This document shows, piece by piece, positions 8,402-15,448 of a DNA stretch of 57,897 nucleotides. Within the stretch, counting starts at the first letter, position 1. Each line of letters starts with the position of its first letter. A program made the translations under genes and the position numbers. The stretch is taken from the NCBI GenBank assembly GCA_903837605.1, contig CAILVF010000005.1:1-57897 (forward strand), read 5' to 3'. This stretch comes from an uncultured Bacteroidales bacterium. GTDB lineage: Bacteria; Bacteroidota; Bacteroidia; Bacteroidales; FEN-979. The notes beneath the pieces are model-generated. The model was not told the DNA's origin. It worked only from the letters and a program-made list of their open reading frames with translations, and ran no database searches.

Positions 8402-8665
8402 TCATGAATTCAGATACCCCTCTACAGCTTTCTCAAGTCTCTTTTTCACCTGAGCCCATGCCAACTTTGGTTCAAGGATCATCACAGGCCAGTCGGAGAG
8501 GTCGGTATCTTCAAACCAGATAAGGCTTTTAAGAACAATAGCGTCATTATTCAAACTGTACTTTTGCCTGTAAAAGGTCAGCATCTCATCCAGTCTATAA
8601 TTCTTCGACTGCAGTTCAGCTATTAAATCCAATGTTGAACGGTCGACTGCCGGCGTTGGTAGCAT
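8402..8665 (-). pseudogene. AbiEii-type nucleotidyltransferase toxin, internally deleted
   Basis: The 87 codons join the two ends of an AbiEii/AbiGii-type toxin. The start MLPTPAVDRSTLDLIAEL is the usual N-terminus. The remainder, from NYRLDEMLTFYRQKYS through LKSLIWFEDTDLSDWPVM to WAQVKKRLEKAVEGYL, is the usual C-terminal tail. The expected middle, with the VGGTALAL and DLDLF nucleotidyltransferase motifs, is absent, so the product cannot be catalytic. The join lies near residue 19 (about 8608). The start overlaps the end of the upstream partner gene by 43 bases, as in coupled toxin-antitoxin operons. Identification is from memory of the family. Confidence 0.7.
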
Positions 8666-8919
8666 TTAAAACTCTTTTTTGGAATTTTAAAAAGAAATGA
8701 AACGAAATTAAGGTTCTTGGGATCAAGATAATTTAAGGCACAAAGTGTTTTGATGACCTCTTGTTTACCATAAAATCCTGAAACTGTCTTTATTTCCTGT
8801 AAATTACCCAGGGTAAAAATATGTTCTATAATTAAGCGTTTTGACCTCACTGGGTCAAGCCTGGAATAATCAACATCCCAGAAATATGATTGGTTAAGTT
8901 GTTGAACGGGATTATCCAT
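8623..8919 (-). CDS. DUF6922-like small protein, probable antitoxin partner
   Basis: About 98 residues with YFWDVDYSRLD near the start, then FYGKQEVIKTLCALNYLD, and RRQSTVQHW at the end. These features match the small DUF6922-type proteins that often precede AbiEii-like nucleotidyltransferases in Bacteroidota. I place the start at the internal ATG at 8919 because a TATCTTTG -7 box ends only four bases before the longer ATG at 8934. The frame is complete although the toxin gene behind it is gutted. An antitoxin role is inferred from gene order only. Confidence 0.65.
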   Translation of the reverse strand: MDNPVQQLNQSYFWDVDYSRLDPVRSKRLIIEHIFTLGNLQEIKTVSGFYGKQEVIKTLCALNYLDPKNLNFVSFLFKIPKKSFKCYQRRQSTVQHWI

Positions 8920-8938
8920 AAAGTCATATCCCAATGAT

Positions 8939-8946
8939 CAAAGATA
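8939..8946 (-). promoter_or_regulatory. Bacteroidota -7 box for the toxin-antitoxin remnant
   Basis: TATCTTTG on the minus strand lies 19 bases before the ATG at 8919. It matches TAnnTTTG and argues against the longer start at 8934. Confidence 0.5.
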
Positions 8947-9081
8947 CAAATTATTTTCCTGATTTTGTGAAAAACATGATTGGTAACGAAAACACGATAA
9001 CTATGACAGAGCTGTGTGCCCTGGCAGATATTAACCGTCACATTTTTTCCGATGTTATGTAAATTATATGACGAAAAGCTG

Positions 9082-9089
9082 TACATTTG
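9082..9089 (+). promoter_or_regulatory. Bacteroidota -7 box upstream of waaA
   Basis: TACATTTG matches TAnnTTTG. Transcription would begin about six bases downstream, which leaves a usable leader for ATG 9118 but almost none for ATG 9103 or TTG 9100. Confidence 0.45.
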
Positions 9090-9117
9090 AGTTGTAATAT
9101 TGATGTACATCGTTCCA

Positions 9118-10413
9118 ATGCACTTCCTGTATACATTTTCGTTGAGGCTTTACTTTGCGGCTCTGTGGATTGCATCTTTCTTCAATCCCAAGGCAAAGGC
9201 CTGGGTACAGGGCAGGAAGGGTTGGAAGAAAGAGCTGGCGGGGAAGATCAGGAAAATTCGTGAGGATGCGTCGCAAAGCAACGCAATTGATGTCGCTTCG
9301 CTTCATGATGAAAATCACGATATAGTATGGTTCCACTGCGCTTCCCTGGGCGAATTTGAGCAGGGGAGGCCCATTATAGAAGAACTCCTGAGCCGTTTCC
9401 CCCGCTATAAGATCATCGTGAGTTTCTTCAGTCCGTCGGGCTATGCTATCCGCAAAAATTATAAATATGCTTCCGCCGTGGTTTATCTTCCTCTCGACAC
9501 GCCTGCAAACGCGAGGTTCTGGGTGCAAACGGTGAAGCCGAAAATGGCATTTTTCATCAAATACGAATACTGGTTTAATTTCCTGATTGCGCTTAAGGAA
9601 CAGGACATCCCTGTTGTTTTTGCTTCGGCTACGTTCAGGGAGGACCAGATGTTTTTCCAATGGTACGGAGGCTGGTTCAGGTCGCAGCTGGAGAGTATTT
9701 ACTGGTTTTTCGTTCAGAATGAATCCTCTGGCAAACAGATACAATCCCTTGGGTTTGAAAATGTCACTATCACCGGGGATACGCGTTTCGACAGGGTTTC
9801 GGCGACCGCTGCCACGGTTGAGGATTTCCCCCTGGTAAAGAAATTCTGCGGTGACCATAAGGTGATCATGGGGGGAAGCACCTGGGCTGAGGATGAGGCG
9901 GTGATGATACCGCTTATAAGGGAGGCCGGGGATACCATCAGGTTTATTCTCGCGACCCATGATGTGAGTGAGCACAGGATACGTTCGCTGGAAAGTTCAC
10001 TGGGGATGCCATCCGTAAGATATTCAAGCCTGAATGAGGAAAATGCACTTTCAACGAATATCCTCATCATCGATACTATTGGTGTACTTTCCCAGCTATA
10101 CCAGTATGCAAGTCTTGCATTTATAGGCGGGGCCTTCGGTTCGGGCCTGCATAACATACTTGAAGCCGTGGTGTTCGGGGTGCCGGTGTTCTTCGGACCA
10201 AAGCATGCAAAATTCTGGGAAGCCGAAGCCCTGATGCGAAAAGGAGGGGCTTTCATGGTGAAGGACCCGGAGGAGTTCACAAAAATCGCCCTAAGGCTGT
10301 TCACTGATGTAAAGGAATTTGAGAGGACCGCGAATATCTGTTTTGATTTCATAGAAGAGAACCGGGGGGCTTCTTTCCAGATCATGGAGGGGGCATACAA
10401 GCTTTTACGCTGA
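9118..10413 (+). CDS. waaA: 3-deoxy-D-manno-octulosonic acid (Kdo) transferase
   Basis: GT30 enzyme that adds Kdo from CMP-Kdo to lipid A at the inner membrane. The N-terminus has a membrane-binding helix (MHFLYTFSLRLYFAALW). HCASLGEFEQGRP carries the catalytic glutamate; FFIKYEYWFN and GGSTWAEDE follow. The CMP-binding segment is GGAFGSGLHNILEA and FGVPVFFGPKHAKFWEA near the C-terminus. ATG 9103 is also possible; 9118 is preferred because of the -7 box at 9082. Between about residues 48 and 68 lies REDASQSNAIDVASLHDENH, a stretch I do not expect in relatives. Its DNA resembles the 32-bp repeat family, so it may be an old in-frame insertion. Confidence 0.92.
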   Translation: MHFLYTFSLRLYFAALWIASFFNPKAKAWVQGRKGWKKELAGKIRKIREDASQSNAIDVASLHDENHDIVWFHCASLGEFEQGRPIIEELLSRFPRYKIIVSFFSPSGYAIRKNYKYASAVVYLPLDTPANARFWVQTVKPKMAFFIKYEYWFNFLIALKEQDIPVVFASATFREDQMFFQWYGGWFRSQLESIYWFFVQNESSGKQIQSLGFENVTITGDTRFDRVSATAATVEDFPLVKKFCGDHKVIMGGSTWAEDEAVMIPLIREAGDTIRFILATHDVSEHRIRSLESSLGMPSVRYSSLNEENALSTNILIIDTIGVLSQLYQYASLAFIGGAFGSGLHNILEAVVFGVPVFFGPKHAKFWEAEALMRKGGAFMVKDPEEFTKIALRLFTDVKEFERTANICFDFIEENRGASFQIMEGAYKLLR

Positions 10414-10417
10414 TAAT

Positions 10418-10448
10418 TTTGAGAACTCGTTCGAAGTTTCTATATTTG
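10418..10448 (+). promoter_or_regulatory. Near-consensus Bacteroidota promoter
   Basis: TTTG at 10418-10421 is followed after 19 bases by TATATTTG at 10441-10448. This fits the -33 TTTG and -7 TAnnTTTG pattern of the Bacteroidota primary sigma factor. It begins just after the waaA stop and drives the lipoprotein gene, with the ATG at 10482. Confidence 0.72.
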
Positions 10449-10481
10449 AATCAGGAAATCCAATTCTTTAAATCCAGACCT

Positions 10482-11141
10482 ATGAAAAGAAATTTATTAA
10501 GTATTGCCGCGCTTGGTTTTGCGCTGATTTTAATTGTCGGCGGATGTACTTCGCCCATTAGCCTTACCAGCTGGGTTAACCCTAAGGAACACCAGCAGGT
10601 ATCGAAGATCGCCATATGGGGTATGTTCGACAAGCTCGAATACCAGAAACCATTTGAGCAAACATCGGTGAACTATCTTAAAAGCAAAGGGCTGAAGGCC
10701 ATCGAAGCTCTTTCATTTATCGCCCCGGGCTCGAAACACGAGCTTGCCGAACTTGAATCCAAGTTTGACAGCGCCGGAGCCGACGGCATCCTCATCGTGA
10801 CTTATAAGGGAACAGATAAAGAACAGGACTATGTGCCTCCCACCACCACCGTATATCCTGATTTCTATTATAATTATTACGGGTATTATTCCTGGGGATA
10901 TCCTTATTATGCCCCCGGTGCGAATGTGGTGACAACAGGCGGGTACTGGGTTACCAGCTCGGTCATCAACCTCAGGGCAAACCTGTATGCCAATTCCGAT
11001 AATACTTTATTGTGGACTGCCGATATCTCGATCACCGATCCCAGCTATGTGGATGAGGCAACGTACGGGATCATCGGGACTATGTATGCCGACTGGGTGA
11101 AGAACGGGCTGATCAAATTCCCGGATAAGCCGAAGAAGTAG
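10482..11141 (+). CDS. DUF4136-like lipoprotein
   Basis: A 219-residue envelope lipoprotein. The signal peptide ends in a lipobox with VGGC, so Cys would be lipidated. The mature part has the layout of DUF4136-type proteins: an SWVNP start, a strand VSKIAIWGMF, a segment AGADGILIVTYKG, a Tyr-rich loop (YPDFYYNYYGYYSWGYPYY), and a final conserved WTADISITDPSYV. The ORF runs further upstream to 10419, but that extension overlaps the promoter. ATG 10482 gives a proper signal peptide. Function unknown. Confidence 0.75.
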   Translation: MKRNLLSIAALGFALILIVGGCTSPISLTSWVNPKEHQQVSKIAIWGMFDKLEYQKPFEQTSVNYLKSKGLKAIEALSFIAPGSKHELAELESKFDSAGADGILIVTYKGTDKEQDYVPPTTTVYPDFYYNYYGYYSWGYPYYAPGANVVTTGGYWVTSSVINLRANLYANSDNTLLWTADISITDPSYVDEATYGIIGTMYADWVKNGLIKFPDKPKK

Positions 11142-11344
11142 TTCATTCGATCGCAACCTTGTTACACCTGTTGGCTTGCTTACTGAATGGGTCGCTCTTC
11201 GTGCTGACGAAAATTTGCTAAAACCCTTCGATATTCGCCTAAAATTCCTATACCGCCCTGCTTCTCAGGTCTCGAAGAGGAGGAATTTTTACAGCTCATA
11301 TCTGGGTTTTCTTAACGCAAATTTCCTAAGGCACTCATAGCGAC

Positions 11345-11418
11345 GCAGAAGGTGCAGCAGCGGTGTGAGGATGCGAGCGACAGGCGCAGCAGCGGTGTGA
11401 GGATGCGAGCGAAAGGCG
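11345..11418 (-). repeat. Two tandem copies of the 32-bp repeat family
   Basis: Two near-identical units containing GCAGCAGCGGTGTGAGGATG lie directly behind the mqnC stop codon. They match, on the opposite strand, the seven-copy array at 40900-41130. The rest of the 279-base gap (11142-11344) shows no gene. Confidence 0.85.
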
Positions 11419-11420
11419 CC

Positions 11421-12500
11421 TTACTGCCAGGCGAAATCCTGGTTGCGGAGCTGCGGTATGAACCCTGCTTCGCGGATGGCGCGCTGCATCCCCTCGGCAT
11501 CCATGGAATTATGCGCCCCCGCCGAGGAAACCACGTTTTCTTCGATCATGATACTCCCGAAATCATTTGCGCCGGCATGGAGGCATAGCTGCGCAGTTTC
11601 CTTTCCTACTGTGAGCCATGAGGCCTGTATGTTTGGAATGTTCGGGAGCATGATGCGGCTGATGGCGATCATGCGGATATATTCTTCGGATGTGACATGG
11701 TTGCTGATACCAAATTTTTTAAGCAGGACCGTGCCTTCATCCTGGAACGGCCAGGGGATGAATGATAGGAAGCCTTTATGGCCGGCCGGTTTCTGAGCCT
11801 GGACTTCCCTGATGCCAACCATATGTTCCAGCCGTTCTTCAAGGGTTTCGATATGCCCGAACATCATGGTTGCGGAAGTGGTGAGGTCCATGATATGCGC
11901 CTGTTTCATGACTTCCAGCCATTCAACGGCCGTACATTTAACTGGTGAAATTTCCCGGCGGACCCTGTCGACCAGTATTTCGGCCCCGGCTCCGGGGAGG
12001 CTGTCCATCCCCGATGCCACAAGCTTTTCGAGGACTTCGCGGAAGCTGAGTTTTTCCATTTTAGCCAGGTGGACAATCTCGGGAGGCCCGAGGGCGTGAA
12101 GCCTCAGTGAAGGATAGAGTTTCTTTAAGCTGGAGAAAAGGTTTGTATAGAAGTCAATGCCGAGGTGCGGGTGCATTCCTCCCTGCAGAAGCAGCTGGTT
12201 CCCGCCCAGTTTATGCATTTCGTCTATTTTCTGAATATATTCTTCAGTGCTGGTGATATAGCAGGCTTCGTTGCTGACGGGCTTGTAAAAATTACAGAAT
12301 TTGCATCCCGAAACACAGGCATTGGTGATGTTCACATTACGGTCGATGATCCAGGTAACACGGCCGTGGGGATGGTATTTTTTGCGAAGTTCATTTCCTA
12401 TCCACATGAGATCGGCGAGTGCCAGGTCCCTGAATAATTTTTTGCCCTCATCTATTGTGAGGAATCCTGAGGAGAGGGCTTTGGCGATAAGTGAGTTCAT
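11421..12500 (-). CDS. mqnC: Cyclic dehypoxanthinyl futalosine synthase, radical SAM
   Basis: Radical SAM enzyme of the futalosine pathway for menaquinone, which cyclises dehypoxanthine futalosine. The cluster-binding CVSGCKFC motif follows WIIDRNVNITNA; GGNQLLLQGGMHPHLGID and HALGPPEIVHLA are MqnC-type signatures. The relative MqnE shares the fold, but these motifs fit MqnC better. The 359 residues are normal. ATG 12500 gives the usual N-terminus. The longer ORF to 12578 is a translation of the upstream heptamer array and is rejected. Other menaquinone genes are not in the window. It is divergent from pepA. Confidence 0.87.
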   Translation of the reverse strand: MNSLIAKALSSGFLTIDEGKKLFRDLALADLMWIGNELRKKYHPHGRVTWIIDRNVNITNACVSGCKFCNFYKPVSNEACYITSTEEYIQKIDEMHKLGGNQLLLQGGMHPHLGIDFYTNLFSSLKKLYPSLRLHALGPPEIVHLAKMEKLSFREVLEKLVASGMDSLPGAGAEILVDRVRREISPVKCTAVEWLEVMKQAHIMDLTTSATMMFGHIETLEERLEHMVGIREVQAQKPAGHKGFLSFIPWPFQDEGTVLLKKFGISNHVTSEEYIRMIAISRIMLPNIPNIQASWLTVGKETAQLCLHAGANDFGSIMIEENVVSSAGAHNSMDAEGMQRAIREAGFIPQLRNQDFAWQ

Positions 12501-12510
12501 TGATTTTTTG

Positions 12511-12614
12511 GTGAACAGTGAACAGTGAATAGTTAACAGTGAATAGTCACCGATCACCAGTAACTGTTCACCAGTCACCAGTCACCAGTCACTAATCATA
12601 GGTCACCAGTCACA
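12511..12614. repeat. Heptamer array with opposed arms between mqnC and pepA
   Basis: GTGAACA-type heptamers on the left change to GTCACCA-type heptamers on the right, so GTGAACAGT on the left pairs with ACTGTTCAC on the right. The GTGAACA strand carries an in-phase TGA in every frame; its complement is open, which explains the false N-terminal extension of mqnC. Confidence 0.9.
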
Positions 12615-12622
12615 TTTTTCCC

Positions 12623-12630
12623 TACCTTTG
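12623..12630 (+). promoter_or_regulatory. Bacteroidota -7 box for pepA
   Basis: TACCTTTG matches TAnnTTTG and lies 34 bases before the pepA ATG, just outside the heptamer array. No clear -33 element is visible because that region is repeat sequence. Confidence 0.55.
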
Positions 12631-12664
12631 CAAGGTATAAATCAGCAACAAAGTTACTAAAACC

Positions 12665-14161
12665 ATGCTACCAAAAATTTCCATTACAGACCGCACACAG
12701 GAGCTCGAGAACCTCGTGCTTGTGGTGCGCTCTCTGAAAGCCTTGCCCGACGGGGTATTTACGGCATCCGAAATGTCGTTCATCCGCAGGCAGCACAAAG
12801 AACTTAAAAAGGACATAATCTCCTATAACCGCCTCGGGAATTGGACTTATGTTTACGTGATCAAAGAAGAGAAGTCTGATTACAAACGGCTTGAGGCCAG
12901 CCGCAAGGCGGGGAAAAAGGTTGGTGAAATGCTGAATTCGCAGAAGGCCGCGAAGGTTGTGGTTTTCGATCATGATAACCATCCTTCCGAAACCCTTGCT
13001 TTCGCCGAGGGCATGGCCCTGGGAAATTACCAGTTCATGAAGTACAAGGCCGATAAGGAGAAGAAGAATACCCTGCGGAAAATCGAAATCTACTCGGAAC
13101 CCGTGAACCGTGAACCGGGAACCGGGAGCCTGGAGCCTGGAGCCGGGAACCGGGATCCCGGTTTTATGAACATCGTGAACGACGCGGTGTACCAATGCCG
13201 CGACCTCATAAACGAGCCGGCATCTTACCTTACGGCAACAGTGTTTTCGAAGGAGATTGAAAAACTCGGGAAGGAATGCGGGGCGAAAGTAGAGGTGATG
13301 AATAAGAAGAAGCTCGAGGTGTTGCAGATGGGCGGGATACTGGGCGTGAACCAGGGCAGCCACGAGCCTCCTACGTTCACTGTGATGGAATGGAAACCTG
13401 CGGATGCCGTGAATAAGAAACCGATAGTGTTTGTAGGCAAGGGGATAGTGTTTGACACCGGCGGGATGAACCTCAAACCGGGTGATTCCATGCTGAACAT
13501 GAAAGACGATATGAGCGGGGCTGCTGCTGCGGCTTTGGCAGTATATGCCATTGCGAAAGCAAAGCTTCCGGTGTTCGTTGTGGGGCTGATGCCCGCTACC
13601 GATAACCGTCCCGGGACCAAAGCCATTGTGCCCGGCGATGTGCTGAAGATGCATAACGGCATGACCGTTGAGGTGCTTAATACCGATGCTGAAGGCAGGC
13701 TGATACTGGCTGATGCGCTTTCGTATGCGCGCAAATACAAGCCGGAGCTTGTGATTGACATGGCTACGCTTACAGGTGCTGCCGTTCGTGCCATAGGCAA
13801 ATTTGCCTGCGCAGGGATGGAATCAGGGGCGCCTGAGGAGTTACTCGAACTTACCGAAAGCGGTTTTAAGACTTCTGAACGGATAGTGGAACTCCCGATG
13901 TGGGAAGAGTATGGTGAACTGATAAAATCGGAAATCGCCGACCTGAAGAACATTGGTCCGGGCGATGCGGGAACCATCACTGCAGGGAAATTCCTCGAAA
14001 AATTCACCGATTATCCTTATATCCATCTCGATATCGCCGGTCCGGCATTCCTTGACAAGGCCGATTCATACAGGGGTATCGGAGGAACGGGATTCGGGGT
14101 GAGGTTGTTGTTTGATTATGTGATGAAAAGAGTAAGTTCGGGTGACGAGATAACTGGATAA
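12665..14161 (+). CDS. pepA: Leucyl aminopeptidase, M17 family, with repeat insert
   Basis: Cytoplasmic two-metal aminopeptidase that removes N-terminal residues from peptides. The catalytic domain shows VGKGIVFDTGGMNLKPG, MKDDMSGAAAA and the family signature NTDAEGRLILADAL, which together carry the metal ligands and the active-site Lys and Arg. The 498 residues include about 21 extra (VNREPGT GSLEPGA GNRDPGF) encoded by nine heptamers at 13100-13162. They fall in the linker between the N-terminal domain and the catalytic domain. The last residues GDEITG and the TAA stop come from the octamer array that begins at 14150, so the original C-terminus has been replaced or extended. Confidence 0.92.
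   Translation: MLPKISITDRTQELENLVLVVRSLKALPDGVFTASEMSFIRRQHKELKKDIISYNRLGNWTYVYVIKEEKSDYKRLEASRKAGKKVGEMLNSQKAAKVVVFDHDNHPSETLAFAEGMALGNYQFMKYKADKEKKNTLRKIEIYSEPVNREPGTGSLEPGAGNRDPGFMNIVNDAVYQCRDLINEPASYLTATVFSKEIEKLGKECGAKVEVMNKKKLEVLQMGGILGVNQGSHEPPTFTVMEWKPADAVNKKPIVFVGKGIVFDTGGMNLKPGDSMLNMKDDMSGAAAAALAVYAIAKAKLPVFVVGLMPATDNRPGTKAIVPGDVLKMHNGMTVEVLNTDAEGRLILADALSYARKYKPELVIDMATLTGAAVRAIGKFACAGMESGAPEELLELTESGFKTSERIVELPMWEEYGELIKSEIADLKNIGPGDAGTITAGKFLEKFTDYPYIHLDIAGPAFLDKADSYRGIGGTGFGVRLLFDYVMKRVSSGDEITG
13100..13162 (+). repeat. Nine heptamers in frame inside pepA
   Basis: CCCGTGA, ACCGTGA, ACCGGGA (twice), GCCTGGA (twice), GCCGGGA, ACCGGGA and TCCCGGT follow each other without a break. 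The length of 63 bases is a multiple of three, so the reading frame is kept. Confidence 0.95.
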
Positions 14162-14340
14162 CTGGATAACTGGATAAGGCGCTTCGCGCCGATAACTGGA
14201 TATCCAGTAACCCAGTAACCTAGTAACCCAGCTATCCAGTAACCCAGTAACCCAGTAACCCAGCTATCCAGTAACCCAGTAACCCAGTAACCCAGCTACC
14301 CAGTAACCCAGTAACCCAGTAACCCAGAACCCAGCTATCA
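14150..14340 (+). repeat. Octamer array with hairpin, supplying the pepA stop codon
   Basis: Three sense ATAACTGG units, the first giving the pepA TAA, lead to a GGCGCTTCGCGCC hairpin, then GATAACTGGATATCC, then about eighteen antisense units of the CCAGTAAC/CCAGCTAT type. The array fills the gap to pdxA. Confidence 0.93.
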
Positions 14341-14353
14341 AAAAAATACATAC

Positions 14354-15424
14354 ATGGAACCAGTACAGGAGAAAGAAAAACGAATCCGCGTCGGGATCAC
14401 TCACGGCGACATCAACGGGATCAGTTATGAGATCATTATAAAAACCTTGCAGGACCAGCGCTTACTTGAGAACTCGACCATTATCGTATACGGGTCTTCC
14501 AAGATCGCCAGCTATTACCGCAAGACACTGAATTTTAACGACTTTAATTTCAATGTGATCCACAAAGCCGAGCTGGCGCATCCCCGCCGTCCGAACATCC
14601 TGAATATCCATGATGAGGAGGTGAAGATCGACATCGGGAAATCGACGCCAATAGCAGGCGAGCTGGCATTGCTTTCACTTGAAGCCGCAACCGCCGACCT
14701 TGCAAGGAACGAGATCGACGTGGTGGTGACTGCTCCCATCAACAAGAAGAACATACAATCCGATGCGTTTCGTTTCCCTGGGCATTCTGAATATTTTGCA
14801 CATAAATTCAATTGTCCCGACCATCTTATGCTGATGGTCAGCCGTGAGGTCCGTATCGGCATGATCACCGGGCATGTTGCGGTGAACCGTATCAAGGATG
14901 TTCTTACGGAAGATCTTATTATGCGGAAGATCCATATCATGAATCATTCGTTGATCAGGGATTTCGGGATCGTGAAACCAAAGATCGCCGTGCTGGCGCT
15001 TAATCCGCATGCAGGCGACGAAGGCCTGATCGGGAATGAAGACTCGACATTCATCCGTACGGCTATTGAAAAATGCTATAACCAGAATATGCTGGTGTTC
15101 GGGCCTTACCCGGCAGACGGCTTTTTCGGGGCTGCACAGTTCAGGCATTTCGACGGCATCCTGGCTATGTACCACGACCAGGGTATGATCCCTTTCAAAC
15201 TGCTTTCATTTGACGAAGGAGTGAATTTTACAGCCGGTTTGCCGGTGATACGGACTTCCCCCGGACATGGCACGGCTTATGAGATTGCCGGGAAGAATGT
15301 GGCTTCGGCCGAGGGATTCAGAACAGCCGTCCACCTGGCCTGCGACATCTTTGAGAACAGGCAGAGGTATGACGAGCTGATCGCAAACCCATTGAAACCT
15401 GCTGAACCTCCGAAAGAGTCGTGA
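14354..15424 (+). CDS. pdxA: 4-hydroxythreonine-4-phosphate dehydrogenase
   Basis: NAD-dependent enzyme of the DXP-dependent pyridoxal phosphate pathway; it oxidises and decarboxylates 4-phosphohydroxy-threonine. Visible motifs are GITHGDINGISYE at the N-terminus, VVTAPINKKNI, FPGHSEYFA with a metal-ligand histidine, GHVAVNRI, NPHAGDEG and YHDQGMIPFK with further metal ligands, and TSPGHGTAYEIAGK near the end. The 356 residues are the usual size. ATG 14354 follows the octamer array by 13 bases. It probably shares a transcript with murF-alr, which starts 24 bases after its stop. Confidence 0.94.
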   Translation: MEPVQEKEKRIRVGITHGDINGISYEIIIKTLQDQRLLENSTIIVYGSSKIASYYRKTLNFNDFNFNVIHKAELAHPRRPNILNIHDEEVKIDIGKSTPIAGELALLSLEAATADLARNEIDVVVTAPINKKNIQSDAFRFPGHSEYFAHKFNCPDHLMLMVSREVRIGMITGHVAVNRIKDVLTEDLIMRKIHIMNHSLIRDFGIVKPKIAVLALNPHAGDEGLIGNEDSTFIRTAIEKCYNQNMLVFGPYPADGFFGAAQFRHFDGILAMYHDQGMIPFKLLSFDEGVNFTAGLPVIRTSPGHGTAYEIAGKNVASAEGFRTAVHLACDIFENRQRYDELIANPLKPAEPPKES

Positions 15425-15448
15425 TAGTCGTTATGGCGTTTTAACGTG

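Noticed and set aside
8402..8919. One gene broken by a frameshift
   Set aside because: The upstream ORF ends at its natural family end and the downstream ORF begins with a natural toxin start; the overlap is that of a coupled operon. The damage is an internal deletion in the second gene.
12501..12578. N-terminal extension of mqnC
   Set aside because: It is encoded by heptamer repeats; the family N-terminus begins at ATG 12500.
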